Positions 1-8,357 of a DNA stretch of 23,254 nucleotides are shown here, piece after piece (position 1 is the first letter of the stretch; the number at the start of each line of letters is the position of its first letter). The translations under genes were made by a program, and so were the position numbers. The notes under the pieces are model-generated. The model made no database searches. It was not told the DNA's origin and saw nothing but the letters and a program-made list of their open reading frames with translations. Source of the stretch: a virus; IMG/VR virus record IMGVR_UViG_3300037070_001921, positions 1-23,254 of that record, one strand, 5' to 3'.

Positions 1-406
1 AGGCTTGCACTGCACCGGCCGATCCGGTCGCAGCCTGGGCCGATGCGTTTGCGATTTCAGCGCCTGTACCAGCCGTGCCTGTACCAGCCGCGCCCGCACC
101 CGCAGTCCCTACAAAATTTGTCGCCTCACCCGCACCTGTTGCCGCACTTCCGGCGACATCTGCACCCGCCGTCGCCGCTGTCGCCGCTTCACTGGCAAAC
201 GCGCCCATACTGGCAGCAACGCCACCGATTGCACCGACTGCACCAAGCGCCATGCCGGCGTACTGCAGCTCCTTGATCTTGGCGATCGTTCCAATCGCGC
301 CCAAGGTGGCACCAAGAATGCCAACGACGGCAAAGGTCGTGAAGCCAGTAGCAAACCCGGTCCCGACCGCGAGGGCGACGGCACCAATGGAAATTGCGCC
401 ACTCAT
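1..406 (-). CDS. Gly/Ala-rich membrane-active phage protein, C-terminus outside the window
   Basis: Only the first 135 codons are present; the frame stays open to the left edge. The start ATG overlaps the stop of the preceding gene as ATGA, and a GGAGG Shine-Dalgarno (SD) lies just upstream. Residues about 5-45 are a long hydrophobic Gly/Ala/Val stretch, and residues about 50-72 form a second one with small-residue spacing like glycine zippers. They are separated by a short charged stretch containing KIKEL. From about residue 75 the chain becomes Ala/Gly/Thr-rich low complexity. I do not recognise a family. As the last visible gene of the tail block in a podovirus-like operon, a DNA-ejection or internal virion protein that enters the host membrane is plausible, but that is inference. 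The opposite-strand frames here are Cys/Arg- or Pro-rich shadows. Confidence 0.7.
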   Translation of the reverse strand, partial: MSGAISIGAVALAVGTGFATGFTTFAVVGILGATLGAIGTIAKIKELQYAGMALGAVGAIGGVAASMGAFASEAATAATAGADVAGSAATGAGEATNFVGTAGAGAAGTGTAGTGAEIANASAQAATGSAGAVQA

Positions 407-888
407 TGTTCGCCTCCAGTGATCACCACTTCGTTGAGCGCGGTGTCGCGGCGTGACGCAAGCCGATCGGCTTCGTCGGTAAATTCCTGCTCTGCCTCGG
501 CAACCGTGGTGGCTGATGTCGGGAAGAGCATCGTCATGTGAATGTCGGTGACTGCAGCGATCACTTGCTTGCGGTTGGCTGCAGCAGGCAGCACGGCATA
601 GCCGGTGATGCGCTGGGTATCTTCGCCGGTCCACACCATGGCATCACCATGGATGACCAGCACCGTAGGAATCTTGATCAAGGCTCCGGTGATCTGATAA
701 CCCGCCGGCAGCAGCATCGTGCGCGCATACAGGCCTGCATGCAGGACGTGATGCATCTTGATGTCGATCTGCGGCTGCTCTTGGAGTTGACGTTCCTCGA
801 GTCTGTAAACCTGGGCAATGGCTTTCCTGCTCATCGCCGGGATGCTGGCCGTCTGCATCAACTGGCGGCGCAATTTAGCCTGGCCCAT
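403..888 (-). CDS. Phage structural-region protein with beta-rich, cupin-like core
   Basis: A 161-residue protein starting at an ATG that overlaps the end of the acetyltransferase gene by 14 bases; an AAGAAGG SD sits about 6 bases upstream. The N-terminal 40 residues are basic and helical (GQAKLRRQL). Residues about 46-123 alternate in short beta-like strands, with an HAGLYARTMLLPAG segment followed by TGALIKIPTVLVIHGD, which resembles the strand-turn pattern of small RmlC-type cupins. The C-terminus (residues about 126-148) is an acidic helix ending ADRLASRR. I recall similar proteins next to tail genes of podoviruses, without an assigned function. H50 could be a metal ligand, but the usual cupin His triad is not clear. 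A role in the virion or in sugar modification is possible; neither is shown. Confidence 0.85.
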   Translation of the reverse strand: MGQAKLRRQLMQTASIPAMSRKAIAQVYRLEERQLQEQPQIDIKMHHVLHAGLYARTMLLPAGYQITGALIKIPTVLVIHGDAMVWTGEDTQRITGYAVLPAAANRKQVIAAVTDIHMTMLFPTSATTVAEAEQEFTDEADRLASRRDTALNEVVITGGEQ

Positions 889-1387
889 GGCGCACCTTCT
901 TGAAGAACACCCGGTTGACCTCGGTGTAACCGCACTTCGGCAGAAGCTTAGAGAGGCTGCCGCCCATCGGTGCGCTGATCAGCAGACCAGGCGAGCCCAT
1001 GGCGATAGCATGCTTCTCGGCCTCGGCAATCAAACGAAGACCGATGCCGCCTTTGCGGTGAGCGGCGGCGACAAAGACGCTCTCGACTACCGCGACGTTC
1101 ACGCCGTAATGCGGCAGTAGACTGATCAGCATCGACAGGAAGCCGACAAGCTCACCGTCTTGCACTGCCGCGAAGACATGCAGAACGCCGGCCTGGTGGA
1201 GCTTCCGATAGTTCTCGACCTTGGCGTCGTGCGGTGGCATCCCGTCGATCGCCGTCTCGGCAGCATACTCCGCGATCAGAGCCGGGAAGCTTGGCCAGCC
1301 CATGAGCAATTCCCAGTCGATCAGATGCACGCCATCCCAGATCATGGCTGGCACTGCCGTCGCCGTGAGGGTTTGGGTGGGTTCCAT
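875..1387 (-). CDS. GNAT-family N-acetyltransferase
   Basis: A 170-residue protein. I place the start at the ATG that shares one base with the stop of the 674-residue gene (TAATG); a GTG 15 bases upstream is also in frame but less likely. Residues 101-120 hold the acetyl-CoA binding motif of the Gcn5-related fold: a beta strand (VESVFV) followed by RKGGIG at 111-116, matching Arg/Gln-x-x-Gly-x-Gly/Ala. The C-terminal segment CGYTEVNRVFFKKV at about 152-165 matches the usual final strands, in which GY precedes the last beta hairpin. The length is normal for the family. It would transfer an acetyl group from acetyl-CoA to an amine; the substrate is unknown. Phages often carry such a gene among tail genes, where it may modify a virion or host protein. 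Confidence 0.85.
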   Translation of the reverse strand: MEPTQTLTATAVPAMIWDGVHLIDWELLMGWPSFPALIAEYAAETAIDGMPPHDAKVENYRKLHQAGVLHVFAAVQDGELVGFLSMLISLLPHYGVNVAVVESVFVAAAHRKGGIGLRLIAEAEKHAIAMGSPGLLISAPMGGSLSKLLPKCGYTEVNRVFFKKVRHGPG

Positions 1388-3411
1388 TAGTAGTTGAGCC
1401 ACATATTTGGGGCGAGCCAGTTGATGCCAATCTGGCCCCCGCCCAGAGCCTGTTCTGATATGCCGACATCCCTTATGGTTTTCAGAGCATTGGCCACATT
1501 AGTGATGATGTTGTTCATATGCTGGGTCTTCGCTGGCCCATCGAGATCTGCACTAGAGGCAATAGCCGACATGGCTGTCATCGCTTCCGAGTATATTTGC
1601 GCCGCACCGTTGGATGTCTCGAGCAGCATCTTGTTGTTATTCGTCATTTGAGTGATGCGCTCGTCGTAGTATCCCTTCTGCTTAATGTTCTCGATGTTGC
1701 CCTGGTTCGTCAGCCGCTGGATTTCCTTTTGGGTTTCATTGTTCGATGCAGCGATGATCCGTTTCGTTGCATCCTCCCGTTGGGAGATCGTCAGGTTCAT
1801 ATCCCTCTGGATGTTCGCTACGGCGACCTGGGTCGTGTAATTCATTTCCGCCACGGCCTTGTTGCCCGCGTTGGCTCGCTCCTGCGTGCCGAACGATGTC
1901 TGCTGCTGCACCCAGGCGAGGTGCTGCTGAGTGGCAGCCTGGCTGCTCTGGACCCAGCGCGCGGTCGCGTTGTTCTTATCGGCAACGGTGAGCTGGGTAT
2001 CTTTCTGGATGTTGGCGATTCCCGTCTGTGCCGCGTTGTTAGCGTTTGCCACGGTCAACGCGCCAAGGTTGGCCTTTGTCTGCACGTCGAGGGCGTTATT
2101 TGCCTGAATCTTGGCGATGGCGTTTCGGGTTGCATCTTCACGCGCCTGGATCTTCTCCGTCGCGGTGATGTTCATCCCGGCAATCATCTTGTCCGTAGCA
2201 TTACCGGCTTGCTCGACGGCCAGCGCACCGGCTGCCTGCTTGTCGGCGACAGTCAAATTCGTCTGTTGCTGGATTCTCTCAAGGGTAATCTGAGTTTGGT
2301 TGTTAAGCTGACTCGCCTTCCAATCAAACTCGATCTTCTTATTTGCGGTTTTGTCCTGAAGCGAAGCAATTGCCTGATTGCTCAGCGCCTGCGCGGTAGC
2401 AACGTCGAGATCTCCGCGCGCATTGATGCCGGCAACTATCTTGGCCGTCTCTCCCTGCTTGCCCGCGACATCGAGATCCCCGCGTGCATTGATGTTAGCC
2501 ACTTCTTTACTAATATCGCTGATCATCCCCTGCACGATGATGGCGGTCTGCTGCTTCTTGCCTTCGACATCGAGTGCCGAGTCCGCCTGGATGTACGCGA
2601 TCATCTCGGCCGATCGATTCCGCTTGTCCTCGGCTGACAGGGTTGTGCTGGCATTTATATTGGCAACGAACTTCGTGGCATCCACCTTCGCGGCCTCGGT
2701 GATAAGAGCCGTGGCTGCCCGCTTGTCTTCCGCCGACAGTGTCGTGTTGGCGTTCACCGCCGCGATCCACTCGTCCTTCCGTGCATTCCTTTCGGCAATA
2801 CTCAGGCTGGCGTCAGACGCTATCCACGAAGCGTACTTCTGGGTGTCGCCCTGGATCTTGGCGATGTTGGTCGAGCCCTGGATCTGCGCCGCCGTCATCG
2901 ACTCGCCGCTGATGATCTTGGCGTTCTCGATGGCTGCGGTGTTCTTTGCCCCGGCCGTGAACTCGAGCGCCCGGTTCTCTGCCGCGTAGGTGTTCGTGGC
3001 GGCGTCGGCGTAGGTCTTGGCATCGGCGGTGGCGATCGGCGTGGCCGCCGTATAGAGCGCGGTCTGGCCGGCGTTGACGCCCGCGGTCGAGTTAATCAGA
3101 CCGCGCGTGTTCATCATCCTTCTGGCGTTCGCCTCGGCCTGCTCCATCAGCGGCGAACCAGACTTGATGATCTTGCCGATCTGGCCCTGGACGGTCTGCT
3201 CGTCCGTCACCTTGAGCGCATCGGGATCGTAGCCAACCGCAGGAGCGGCCGGCGTGTCCGGTATCACCACAGGCGGCGGCGGCGTGGCTGTCGGCTGCGC
3301 GTTGTCGTTGATCAGGCTAGGAGGCGGCGGCGGCGTAACGTCCGGCGTCCCCGGATAAGGCGGGGGAACATAGGTCGGAGGAGTGGGGACGGTGGTGGGT
3401 GCAACGGCCAT
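1387..3411 (-). CDS. Long helical repeat protein with Pro-rich N-terminus, probable tail or entry protein
   Basis: A 674-residue protein with ATG start and an AGGGGGA SD, ten bases after the fiber gene stop. Residues 1-60 are Pro-rich (PPPYPGTP, TPPPPPS). Residues about 85-570 are almost entirely helical, rich in Ala, Gln, Asn and Thr, with no Cys. A motif of the form N-x-x-L-(S/D/T)-V/A-x-(D/G)-K recurs with its leucine at residues 203, 225, 258, 280, 313, 335, 386, 441, 474 and 540, and a diverged copy at 507. Apart from the 335 to 386 step, the spacings are 22, 33, 55 or another multiple of 11. This hendecad period suggests an extended coiled coil. The C-terminus is globular-looking and ends INWLAPNMWLNY. 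Its position next to the fiber suggests a tail-associated or ejected rod. I know no named family for it. Confidence 0.85.
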   Translation of the reverse strand: MAVAPTTVPTPPTYVPPPYPGTPDVTPPPPPSLINDNAQPTATPPPPVVIPDTPAAPAVGYDPDALKVTDEQTVQGQIGKIIKSGSPLMEQAEANARRMMNTRGLINSTAGVNAGQTALYTAATPIATADAKTYADAATNTYAAENRALEFTAGAKNTAAIENAKIISGESMTAAQIQGSTNIAKIQGDTQKYASWIASDASLSIAERNARKDEWIAAVNANTTLSAEDKRAATALITEAAKVDATKFVANINASTTLSAEDKRNRSAEMIAYIQADSALDVEGKKQQTAIIVQGMISDISKEVANINARGDLDVAGKQGETAKIVAGINARGDLDVATAQALSNQAIASLQDKTANKKIEFDWKASQLNNQTQITLERIQQQTNLTVADKQAAGALAVEQAGNATDKMIAGMNITATEKIQAREDATRNAIAKIQANNALDVQTKANLGALTVANANNAAQTGIANIQKDTQLTVADKNNATARWVQSSQAATQQHLAWVQQQTSFGTQERANAGNKAVAEMNYTTQVAVANIQRDMNLTISQREDATKRIIAASNNETQKEIQRLTNQGNIENIKQKGYYDERITQMTNNNKMLLETSNGAAQIYSEAMTAMSAIASSADLDGPAKTQHMNNIITNVANALKTIRDVGISEQALGGGQIGINWLAPNMWLNY

Positions 3412-3420
3412 GGTGTCCCC

Positions 3421-6228
3421 CTAAGTCGTCGTGAACGTCTTGGTGACGCCGTTGATGCGGATGAACACGCCTGCCGTGGTCGTCCACATATCACCGTTGC
3501 CGGGAGTGGTGGGCGCAACGCCGTGCGGGATGCGAAAGCCACTGTTTGCGGCCACGCTGGCCGCGGTCAGCAACAGCCCGGCGCACGACGCGCCACCGTT
3601 TGCATACATACGGAACGCCTCGGTGAAGGTCACGTCGGCCCCCAACTTGCGCAGCGAGAAGATGAGAGCGCCCGTTGGCCCGGTGCCGTTTTCCACATAG
3701 CTCTTGATGGCAGCGAACGAACCATGGCCATCGGCAAACATGATCGCGCCGCCGTTGCCTACCGCAGATCCTTCATCAACCAGATACGCCGTTGCACCCT
3801 GCGCGCCTAACGGAGCAAAGTTGGCTACCGCCTGACCCGTGCCGCTCAGATGCAGCTTGGCGGTGGCGTTGACACTGAGCCCCAGCCCGGTCCCGTCCCA
3901 CCGTGCGACCTCGGCCGGATTACCCGCCGTAATGGTGACGCTGTTGATGAGGTAACTGCTGCCTGCGCGGGCAATGCCAAAGACCGCCTGCGAAAGGGTG
4001 TAGGCGTCGTTGACCGTGCGAAGGAATAAGTTGCCGCTCGTGTCGGAGATCCACTCCCACATCTTTCGATCAGCGCCCATACCGGGCTGATACATCTGGA
4101 TCATTGTCGAGGCAGTGGTGACGCCGTAGGACCGGATGCCGCCCTCGCTACCCGACGAGGTGCCGGTGATCGAGCCGGTGGCGAGAACATCACCCGTAAC
4201 ATCGAGCGCCCTGGTCGGTTGTGTGATGGCACCAATCCGGGTGTTGCCCGCAAAAACATTCATCGCCGTGGTGTTGCCGTAGTAATTGAAGCGATTGGTT
4301 CCGGCCGGGACGTTGCCGTAGAAACCAAAGATGTTGGTTCCGGTGACCAGAGAGCTTTCGGCAATAAACCCGTACTGATTCATGCCGCCAGCCGCGAAGC
4401 CTGCAAGGGTGGTCTGTGCGGCCGAGTAATGCCTGAGAGCGGCAAGATTTGTTGCCGTCGCCAGCGACCCAACCTGGGTTTGGTACATGATTATCGTTAC
4501 CGGAGTAGTCGTCGAAATAACGCCATCATTGTAAATGCCAAAAGAGTGCGAGATCATCGGCTTTGAAATACGAAGGGCGACGTTGCTTACGGCACTGCTT
4601 CCAATGCCGACTGATTCAAGGACACGATCAAAATAGAAAGCCTCGGTGTCCTTGAATGAAATGTTGCCCGCAGGGGAAATCAGCATCGCTTGAAGTGGCA
4701 CTGCCGCTGCATTGGCAGCGCCCGCGTTGTTTGGCGCGAACAGAAACTGTATCGCAGAGGTGGTTCCGTTTTCTGCCAACTTAATCGCAGCAGCAGAACT
4801 GTTGGTCGCCACGTATTTCCAGCCACCATCGAAGTGCAGGTTGCCCATCAGTGCGCGATTGCTGGTAATTGTAATATCGCCAAGCGCCCAGATCTTACTG
4901 CCGGTGGTGGTAGGGCTAAGAACTGTTGCTCCAAGATTGAGGATGTTGCTCACAGCAAACGTGTTTTGCGTGAGTGATGCATATGACCCGCCGACACCCG
5001 ACAGGATCATTGTCAATGTCGTACCGGCGGTAACCGTCAGCGGCTGATAAGACCCGACGCCGGTATTATCAACGCCCTCGATAGCCACGCTAGTTGCGCC
5101 GGGGACAATGCGAACGCCCTTGGTCACACCTCGGGCTAGGAACGCCGTCGTACCGTCAGCCACGGTGATGGTGAGCGTGTCGGCAACGGCAAGAGTGTTG
5201 CTAACAGTGGTTGGTGGATGAAAGGTGATATCGGATATCGTATAAGTACTGCCGCGTGTGACGGTGAAGGCGAACGCCGATGCGCTGTAGACGTCATTAA
5301 GCGAGCGCAGGACAAAACTGCCGTCCGCGCCAACGGCATAAAACTCCCACATCTTCTGATCAGCGGGCCTACCCGGTTGAATGATCTGGATCGTTGATGC
5401 GCCGGTTCCAACGCCAACCGAACGCAATCCGGCAGTATTGCCTACGGTCGTGGTGCCGGTGATCTGACTGGACGCCAGAATGTCGCCCGTGACATCGAGG
5501 GTCTTGGTCGGCGCGACGTTGCTGCCAATGCGTGTGCTGCCCAAGATGGAATTAACGGCGCTGCCGTTCATGTAAAGATTCCACTTGCCTACGCCAGACG
5601 CAAGCGAACCTACAAATCCGTAGCTGGTGCCAGGTGTGGTGCCGATACTTGCGGCTGCCAGAAATCCATAATGATTGGAGATCGTGGCACCACCGGCATT
5701 CAAGACCGCTGCGCTGAAATGAATGTAGTTCGTATAAGTAGCTACCGTCGCGTTGAACGTCGGATAGGACAGGTATGACGTTGGTGCGCTGTTCGCATCC
5801 GTCTGCACTTCGCCAACAACGGCAACATTCGCTGCCGACGCATTGCCAGTGAGCGGAGCCACGATACGGAGATTGCTGCCCAACAAGCTGGTCGTGCCGA
5901 TGCCGAGGCCGATGTTGGTATTGTCCCAGAACAACTGCTGGCCCGCCGTTGTGTTCTGCGAGTAGACACCCAAGGGACCGGCAAAAACTACCGAGCCCTG
6001 TGTCAGCACGCCCGAACCCGTACCGCCCTGCGCCGGCGGAAGCTGCGCCACTGTGGTCAGCGCCGTCGCGCCCGCGTTGATCACCACCGGCTTGTTCGCG
6101 TTGCCGGTCAGCAGCGGCATCTTGTTGAAGCCTAGCTCGATGTCGCTGAACTCAGCCCGGATCGGGGACGACGCGCCCTGCGATCGCGTAGCCGGCGTGC
6201 CGCTGGCTTCGTAGAACTCGTTGCTCAT
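3421..6228 (-). CDS. Tail fiber or spike protein with internal duplication
   Basis: A 935-residue protein. The start is the ATG (MSNEFYEASG) that overlaps the previous stop as ATGA; the frame stays open upstream inside the previous gene, but that extension is a shadow. The N-terminal 70 residues, with NAGATALTTVAQLPPAQGGTG, look like the adsorption domain of phage fibers, where AQGGTG is a recurrent motif. Residues about 105-336 and 537-767 are copies of one another at a constant offset of 432, each with RIG...PT(K/R)(T/A)LDVTGD(I/V)LA and a MWE(F/W) strand. The body is Gly/Ser/Thr-rich beta sequence. The C-terminus (IPHGVAPTTPGNGDMWTT, then VFIRINGVTKTF) is of a kind common at fiber tips. 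It probably binds the host surface. No catalytic motif for a depolymerase is evident. Confidence 0.88.
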   Translation of the reverse strand: MSNEFYEASGTPATRSQGASSPIRAEFSDIELGFNKMPLLTGNANKPVVINAGATALTTVAQLPPAQGGTGSGVLTQGSVVFAGPLGVYSQNTTAGQQLFWDNTNIGLGIGTTSLLGSNLRIVAPLTGNASAANVAVVGEVQTDANSAPTSYLSYPTFNATVATYTNYIHFSAAVLNAGGATISNHYGFLAAASIGTTPGTSYGFVGSLASGVGKWNLYMNGSAVNSILGSTRIGSNVAPTKTLDVTGDILASSQITGTTTVGNTAGLRSVGVGTGASTIQIIQPGRPADQKMWEFYAVGADGSFVLRSLNDVYSASAFAFTVTRGSTYTISDITFHPPTTVSNTLAVADTLTITVADGTTAFLARGVTKGVRIVPGATSVAIEGVDNTGVGSYQPLTVTAGTTLTMILSGVGGSYASLTQNTFAVSNILNLGATVLSPTTTGSKIWALGDITITSNRALMGNLHFDGGWKYVATNSSAAAIKLAENGTTSAIQFLFAPNNAGAANAAAVPLQAMLISPAGNISFKDTEAFYFDRVLESVGIGSSAVSNVALRISKPMISHSFGIYNDGVISTTTPVTIIMYQTQVGSLATATNLAALRHYSAAQTTLAGFAAGGMNQYGFIAESSLVTGTNIFGFYGNVPAGTNRFNYYGNTTAMNVFAGNTRIGAITQPTRALDVTGDVLATGSITGTSSGSEGGIRSYGVTTASTMIQMYQPGMGADRKMWEWISDTSGNLFLRTVNDAYTLSQAVFGIARAGSSYLINSVTITAGNPAEVARWDGTGLGLSVNATAKLHLSGTGQAVANFAPLGAQGATAYLVDEGSAVGNGGAIMFADGHGSFAAIKSYVENGTGPTGALIFSLRKLGADVTFTEAFRMYANGGASCAGLLLTAASVAANSGFRIPHGVAPTTPGNGDMWTTTAGVFIRINGVTKTFTTT
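3928..4620 (-). repeat. Fiber duplication, copy B (fiber residues about 537-767)
   Basis: This is the second module. Landmarks are GIGSSAVSNVALRI, NQYGFIAESSLV, IFGFYG, NTRIGAITQPTRALDVTGDV, QPGMGADRKMWEW and LFLRTVNDAYTLSQAVFGI. The copies have diverged at the protein level but align with almost no net gap, which points to an old duplication with length held constant. Confidence 0.8.
5221..5916 (-). repeat. Fiber duplication, copy A (fiber residues about 105-336)
   Basis: This is the first of two related modules in the tail fiber. Landmarks in order are GIGTTSLLGSNLRI, NHYGFLAAASIG, SYGFVG, STRIGSNVAPTKTLDVTGDI, QPGRPADQKMWEF and FVLRSLNDVYSASAFAFTV. Each has a partner in copy B exactly 432 residues later. 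The boundary is approximate. Confidence 0.8.
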
Positions 6229-8357
6229 CGCAATCCCCTGCGCATGCTGTACTGGTAGATCACTGAGTTGACCGTGTAGGGCAGGATGTAATTGGTCCCC
6301 GAGGAGATCGTGACCTGGATGTTCTCGGACGTGCCCACCAGGTCGGTCGTCGTGGGTGTCAGCGTCTGACCGTCCCAAACAAAATCGTCCCAGGTAAACT
6401 CATCCCACAGCGGCGCCGGCGCGAAACTGCTCTCGTAGCCCACTTCCCCTGGCTGATTGATCAGCGGCGTGCCGTAGCCCAGCCGATAACCGAACTGGAA
6501 GCCCGCCCAGGCCTCGCCCTGAATCTCCACCGTCGCCCGGCGGTAGCGCTTGTCGACGCGTGGGCTGCGCAGAAAATCCCAGGCCATCGTGATGTATGCC
6601 GGGATCACCGCGCCGTCGAACGAGCTGCCCTTGTCGAGCTGATAGATGTAGCCAAGGGTGTCGCTGGATCCGAAATAGATAACCTCTTCGCCCTCGGACG
6701 TAGTCTGCTCATCGATGACGTGAACGGGATTGGGAAAGTAAACCGGAATACTGCCCAAATAACGCTGGTTGGATGTCGTCACATAGAGCCCCGCCCCCGT
6801 GCTGAAGAAGACGCGGTACTGACCCTTGGTGCGGTTGATGCTCGAGGCCGAGAGGCGCGTGCGGTTTTCGAGAATGAACGGCAGCACGTTGCTCGTCATC
6901 GTGCTCGCGGCGAAGTTTCCGAAATTCAGCGAGGCCTGCTGGGTGATGACACCGAGATCATCAAACACGAAAACGTCGAAGATGTTCTGTACCGAGTAAC
7001 GCCGCGCGCCGTTGCTGGTATTGTAGTTGACCAAATTCCAATCAGTGTCATCGGTGCCGTACAACATTTGCGTATGGGACGCGTGATAGACGCCCAAGGT
7101 CGCCGTCTGCTCGCTGCCCGGCAGCCGCGTAATCGCGGCGATGATCGAGCCAGTCGCGATCTCGCCGCCGCCATTGATCGGCAACCACAGGAACGGCGCG
7201 CCAGGTCCGGAGAACAGCAACGAGCTCGCATAGGTGAAGAACAGGTGACCCTTGTGGACCGCGACGTTGGTTGGCTTGTCGTCGGGTAGGCCCGTGGTGA
7301 TCGGCACATAGGCCTCGCCGTCAAACTCGAATCCCTTGTTGACGTTGTCGCATCCGTAAATGCGCTGGGTTGCCTCCTGGCCGGCGAAGTTACCCTTGTC
7401 GAACTGATAGCGGCCATTGGGCAGGATCGTAATGGCCGTCTGGATCCCGCTCAGCGTGACCGTGGCGCCGCTCACCGTGACCGTGGCAGCGCCGGCCGAG
7501 AAATTGCCGCCTGTTGGATTGGCGATCACGAAGTAGCCCGCGGCGGCGCCCGCCCAGGTCGCGGCGCTTTGTGTCACCACTCGCTTGATCACCGCGTTAA
7601 CCGCGCCCTTGATCAGCGTCTGGCCATCCTGCGGCTCAGCCGTGCCGCCGAGCGTGAAATTCACGATGTTCAGCAGCGGGACGCTCACCCAGCCGGTGGG
7701 CGAGGCCTTGTAGATCGCCGCCGCGGTGCCGCCTGCGTTGTTCCTGAAGGCATAGACGTTGTCGGCGCCGGCGAACGTCATGGCCACAACGCCCAGGATC
7801 CGGCCGCTGCCCGGCACGGCCAGGATATCCGCCCGATAGATGTCGGCCGCAGCCGCCGTGTACCTGGCCCGATCCTCGATCGATATGCTCACCGAGGTCG
7901 TTGTCGCCGTCCCGATGGCGATCGGCCCGGGCGTGGTGATCGCCCCCGTCTCGTTGAAAACGCCCGTAACCTTGGTCACGACTATGTAGTCGCCGGCCGC
8001 GCTCGAGCTCGTGGTGACAACCGTGCCTGTCGCCCCGGAGCCGGCCTGGGTGATGACCTGGCCGGTCGTTGGCACGTTGGTGAAGCTCGCGACCTGAACG
8101 ATGATCCACGACGCATCGCTCGGCGAGGGGCGCCCGCTATAGCGTTCGTAGCCGCCGATGCGGCCATAGCCGCCGGTCAGCATGACCTCGAAATTGGATC
8201 CCTCGCGCAGGGCGCCGCTCTGTAGCGCCTGGCTGGGTGTCGTCTGATCCAGGCCGCCCGGGAAAGCGTTGGGCCCCTGAATGATGGAGCCGAGCTGCGT
8301 CACCGACTCTCGGACGTCGACCATCTTCTTGCGGGGCCAGTCGGTGACGGGGCTCAT
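6225..8357 (-). CDS. Tail protein, nozzle or tail-tube-like
   Basis: A 710-residue protein whose ATG overlaps the preceding stop as ATGA. The N-terminus (about residues 30-80) reads as a virion assembly arm with FPGGLDQTTPSQALQSGALR, then SNFEVMLTGGYGRIGGYERY. The middle is beta-rich with many Gly/Thr segments, and QDGQTLIKGAVNAVIKRVV resembles small inserted beta domains. Residues about 350-620 contain repeating W and Y strands of beta-propeller or beta-barrel type (HKGHLFFTYASSLLFSG, RSPRVDKRYRRATVEIQG). Large proteins of this kind, placed between the adaptor and the fiber, form the lower tail tube or nozzle of podoviruses (the role of T7 gp12 or P22 gp10). That assignment rests on order, size and style; no catalytic motif is seen. 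Confidence 0.8.
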   Translation of the reverse strand: MSPVTDWPRKKMVDVRESVTQLGSIIQGPNAFPGGLDQTTPSQALQSGALREGSNFEVMLTGGYGRIGGYERYSGRPSPSDASWIIVQVASFTNVPTTGQVITQAGSGATGTVVTTSSSAAGDYIVVTKVTGVFNETGAITTPGPIAIGTATTTSVSISIEDRARYTAAAADIYRADILAVPGSGRILGVVAMTFAGADNVYAFRNNAGGTAAAIYKASPTGWVSVPLLNIVNFTLGGTAEPQDGQTLIKGAVNAVIKRVVTQSAATWAGAAAGYFVIANPTGGNFSAGAATVTVSGATVTLSGIQTAITILPNGRYQFDKGNFAGQEATQRIYGCDNVNKGFEFDGEAYVPITTGLPDDKPTNVAVHKGHLFFTYASSLLFSGPGAPFLWLPINGGGEIATGSIIAAITRLPGSEQTATLGVYHASHTQMLYGTDDTDWNLVNYNTSNGARRYSVQNIFDVFVFDDLGVITQQASLNFGNFAASTMTSNVLPFILENRTRLSASSINRTKGQYRVFFSTGAGLYVTTSNQRYLGSIPVYFPNPVHVIDEQTTSEGEEVIYFGSSDTLGYIYQLDKGSSFDGAVIPAYITMAWDFLRSPRVDKRYRRATVEIQGEAWAGFQFGYRLGYGTPLINQPGEVGYESSFAPAPLWDEFTWDDFVWDGQTLTPTTTDLVGTSENIQVTISSGTNYILPYTVNSVIYQYSMRRGLR

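Noticed and set aside
1519-2637. Long plus-strand frame of 372 residues opposite the rod protein.
   Set aside because: Its repeats mirror those of the minus-strand gene, which has a good SD and sensible composition. This is a shadow frame.
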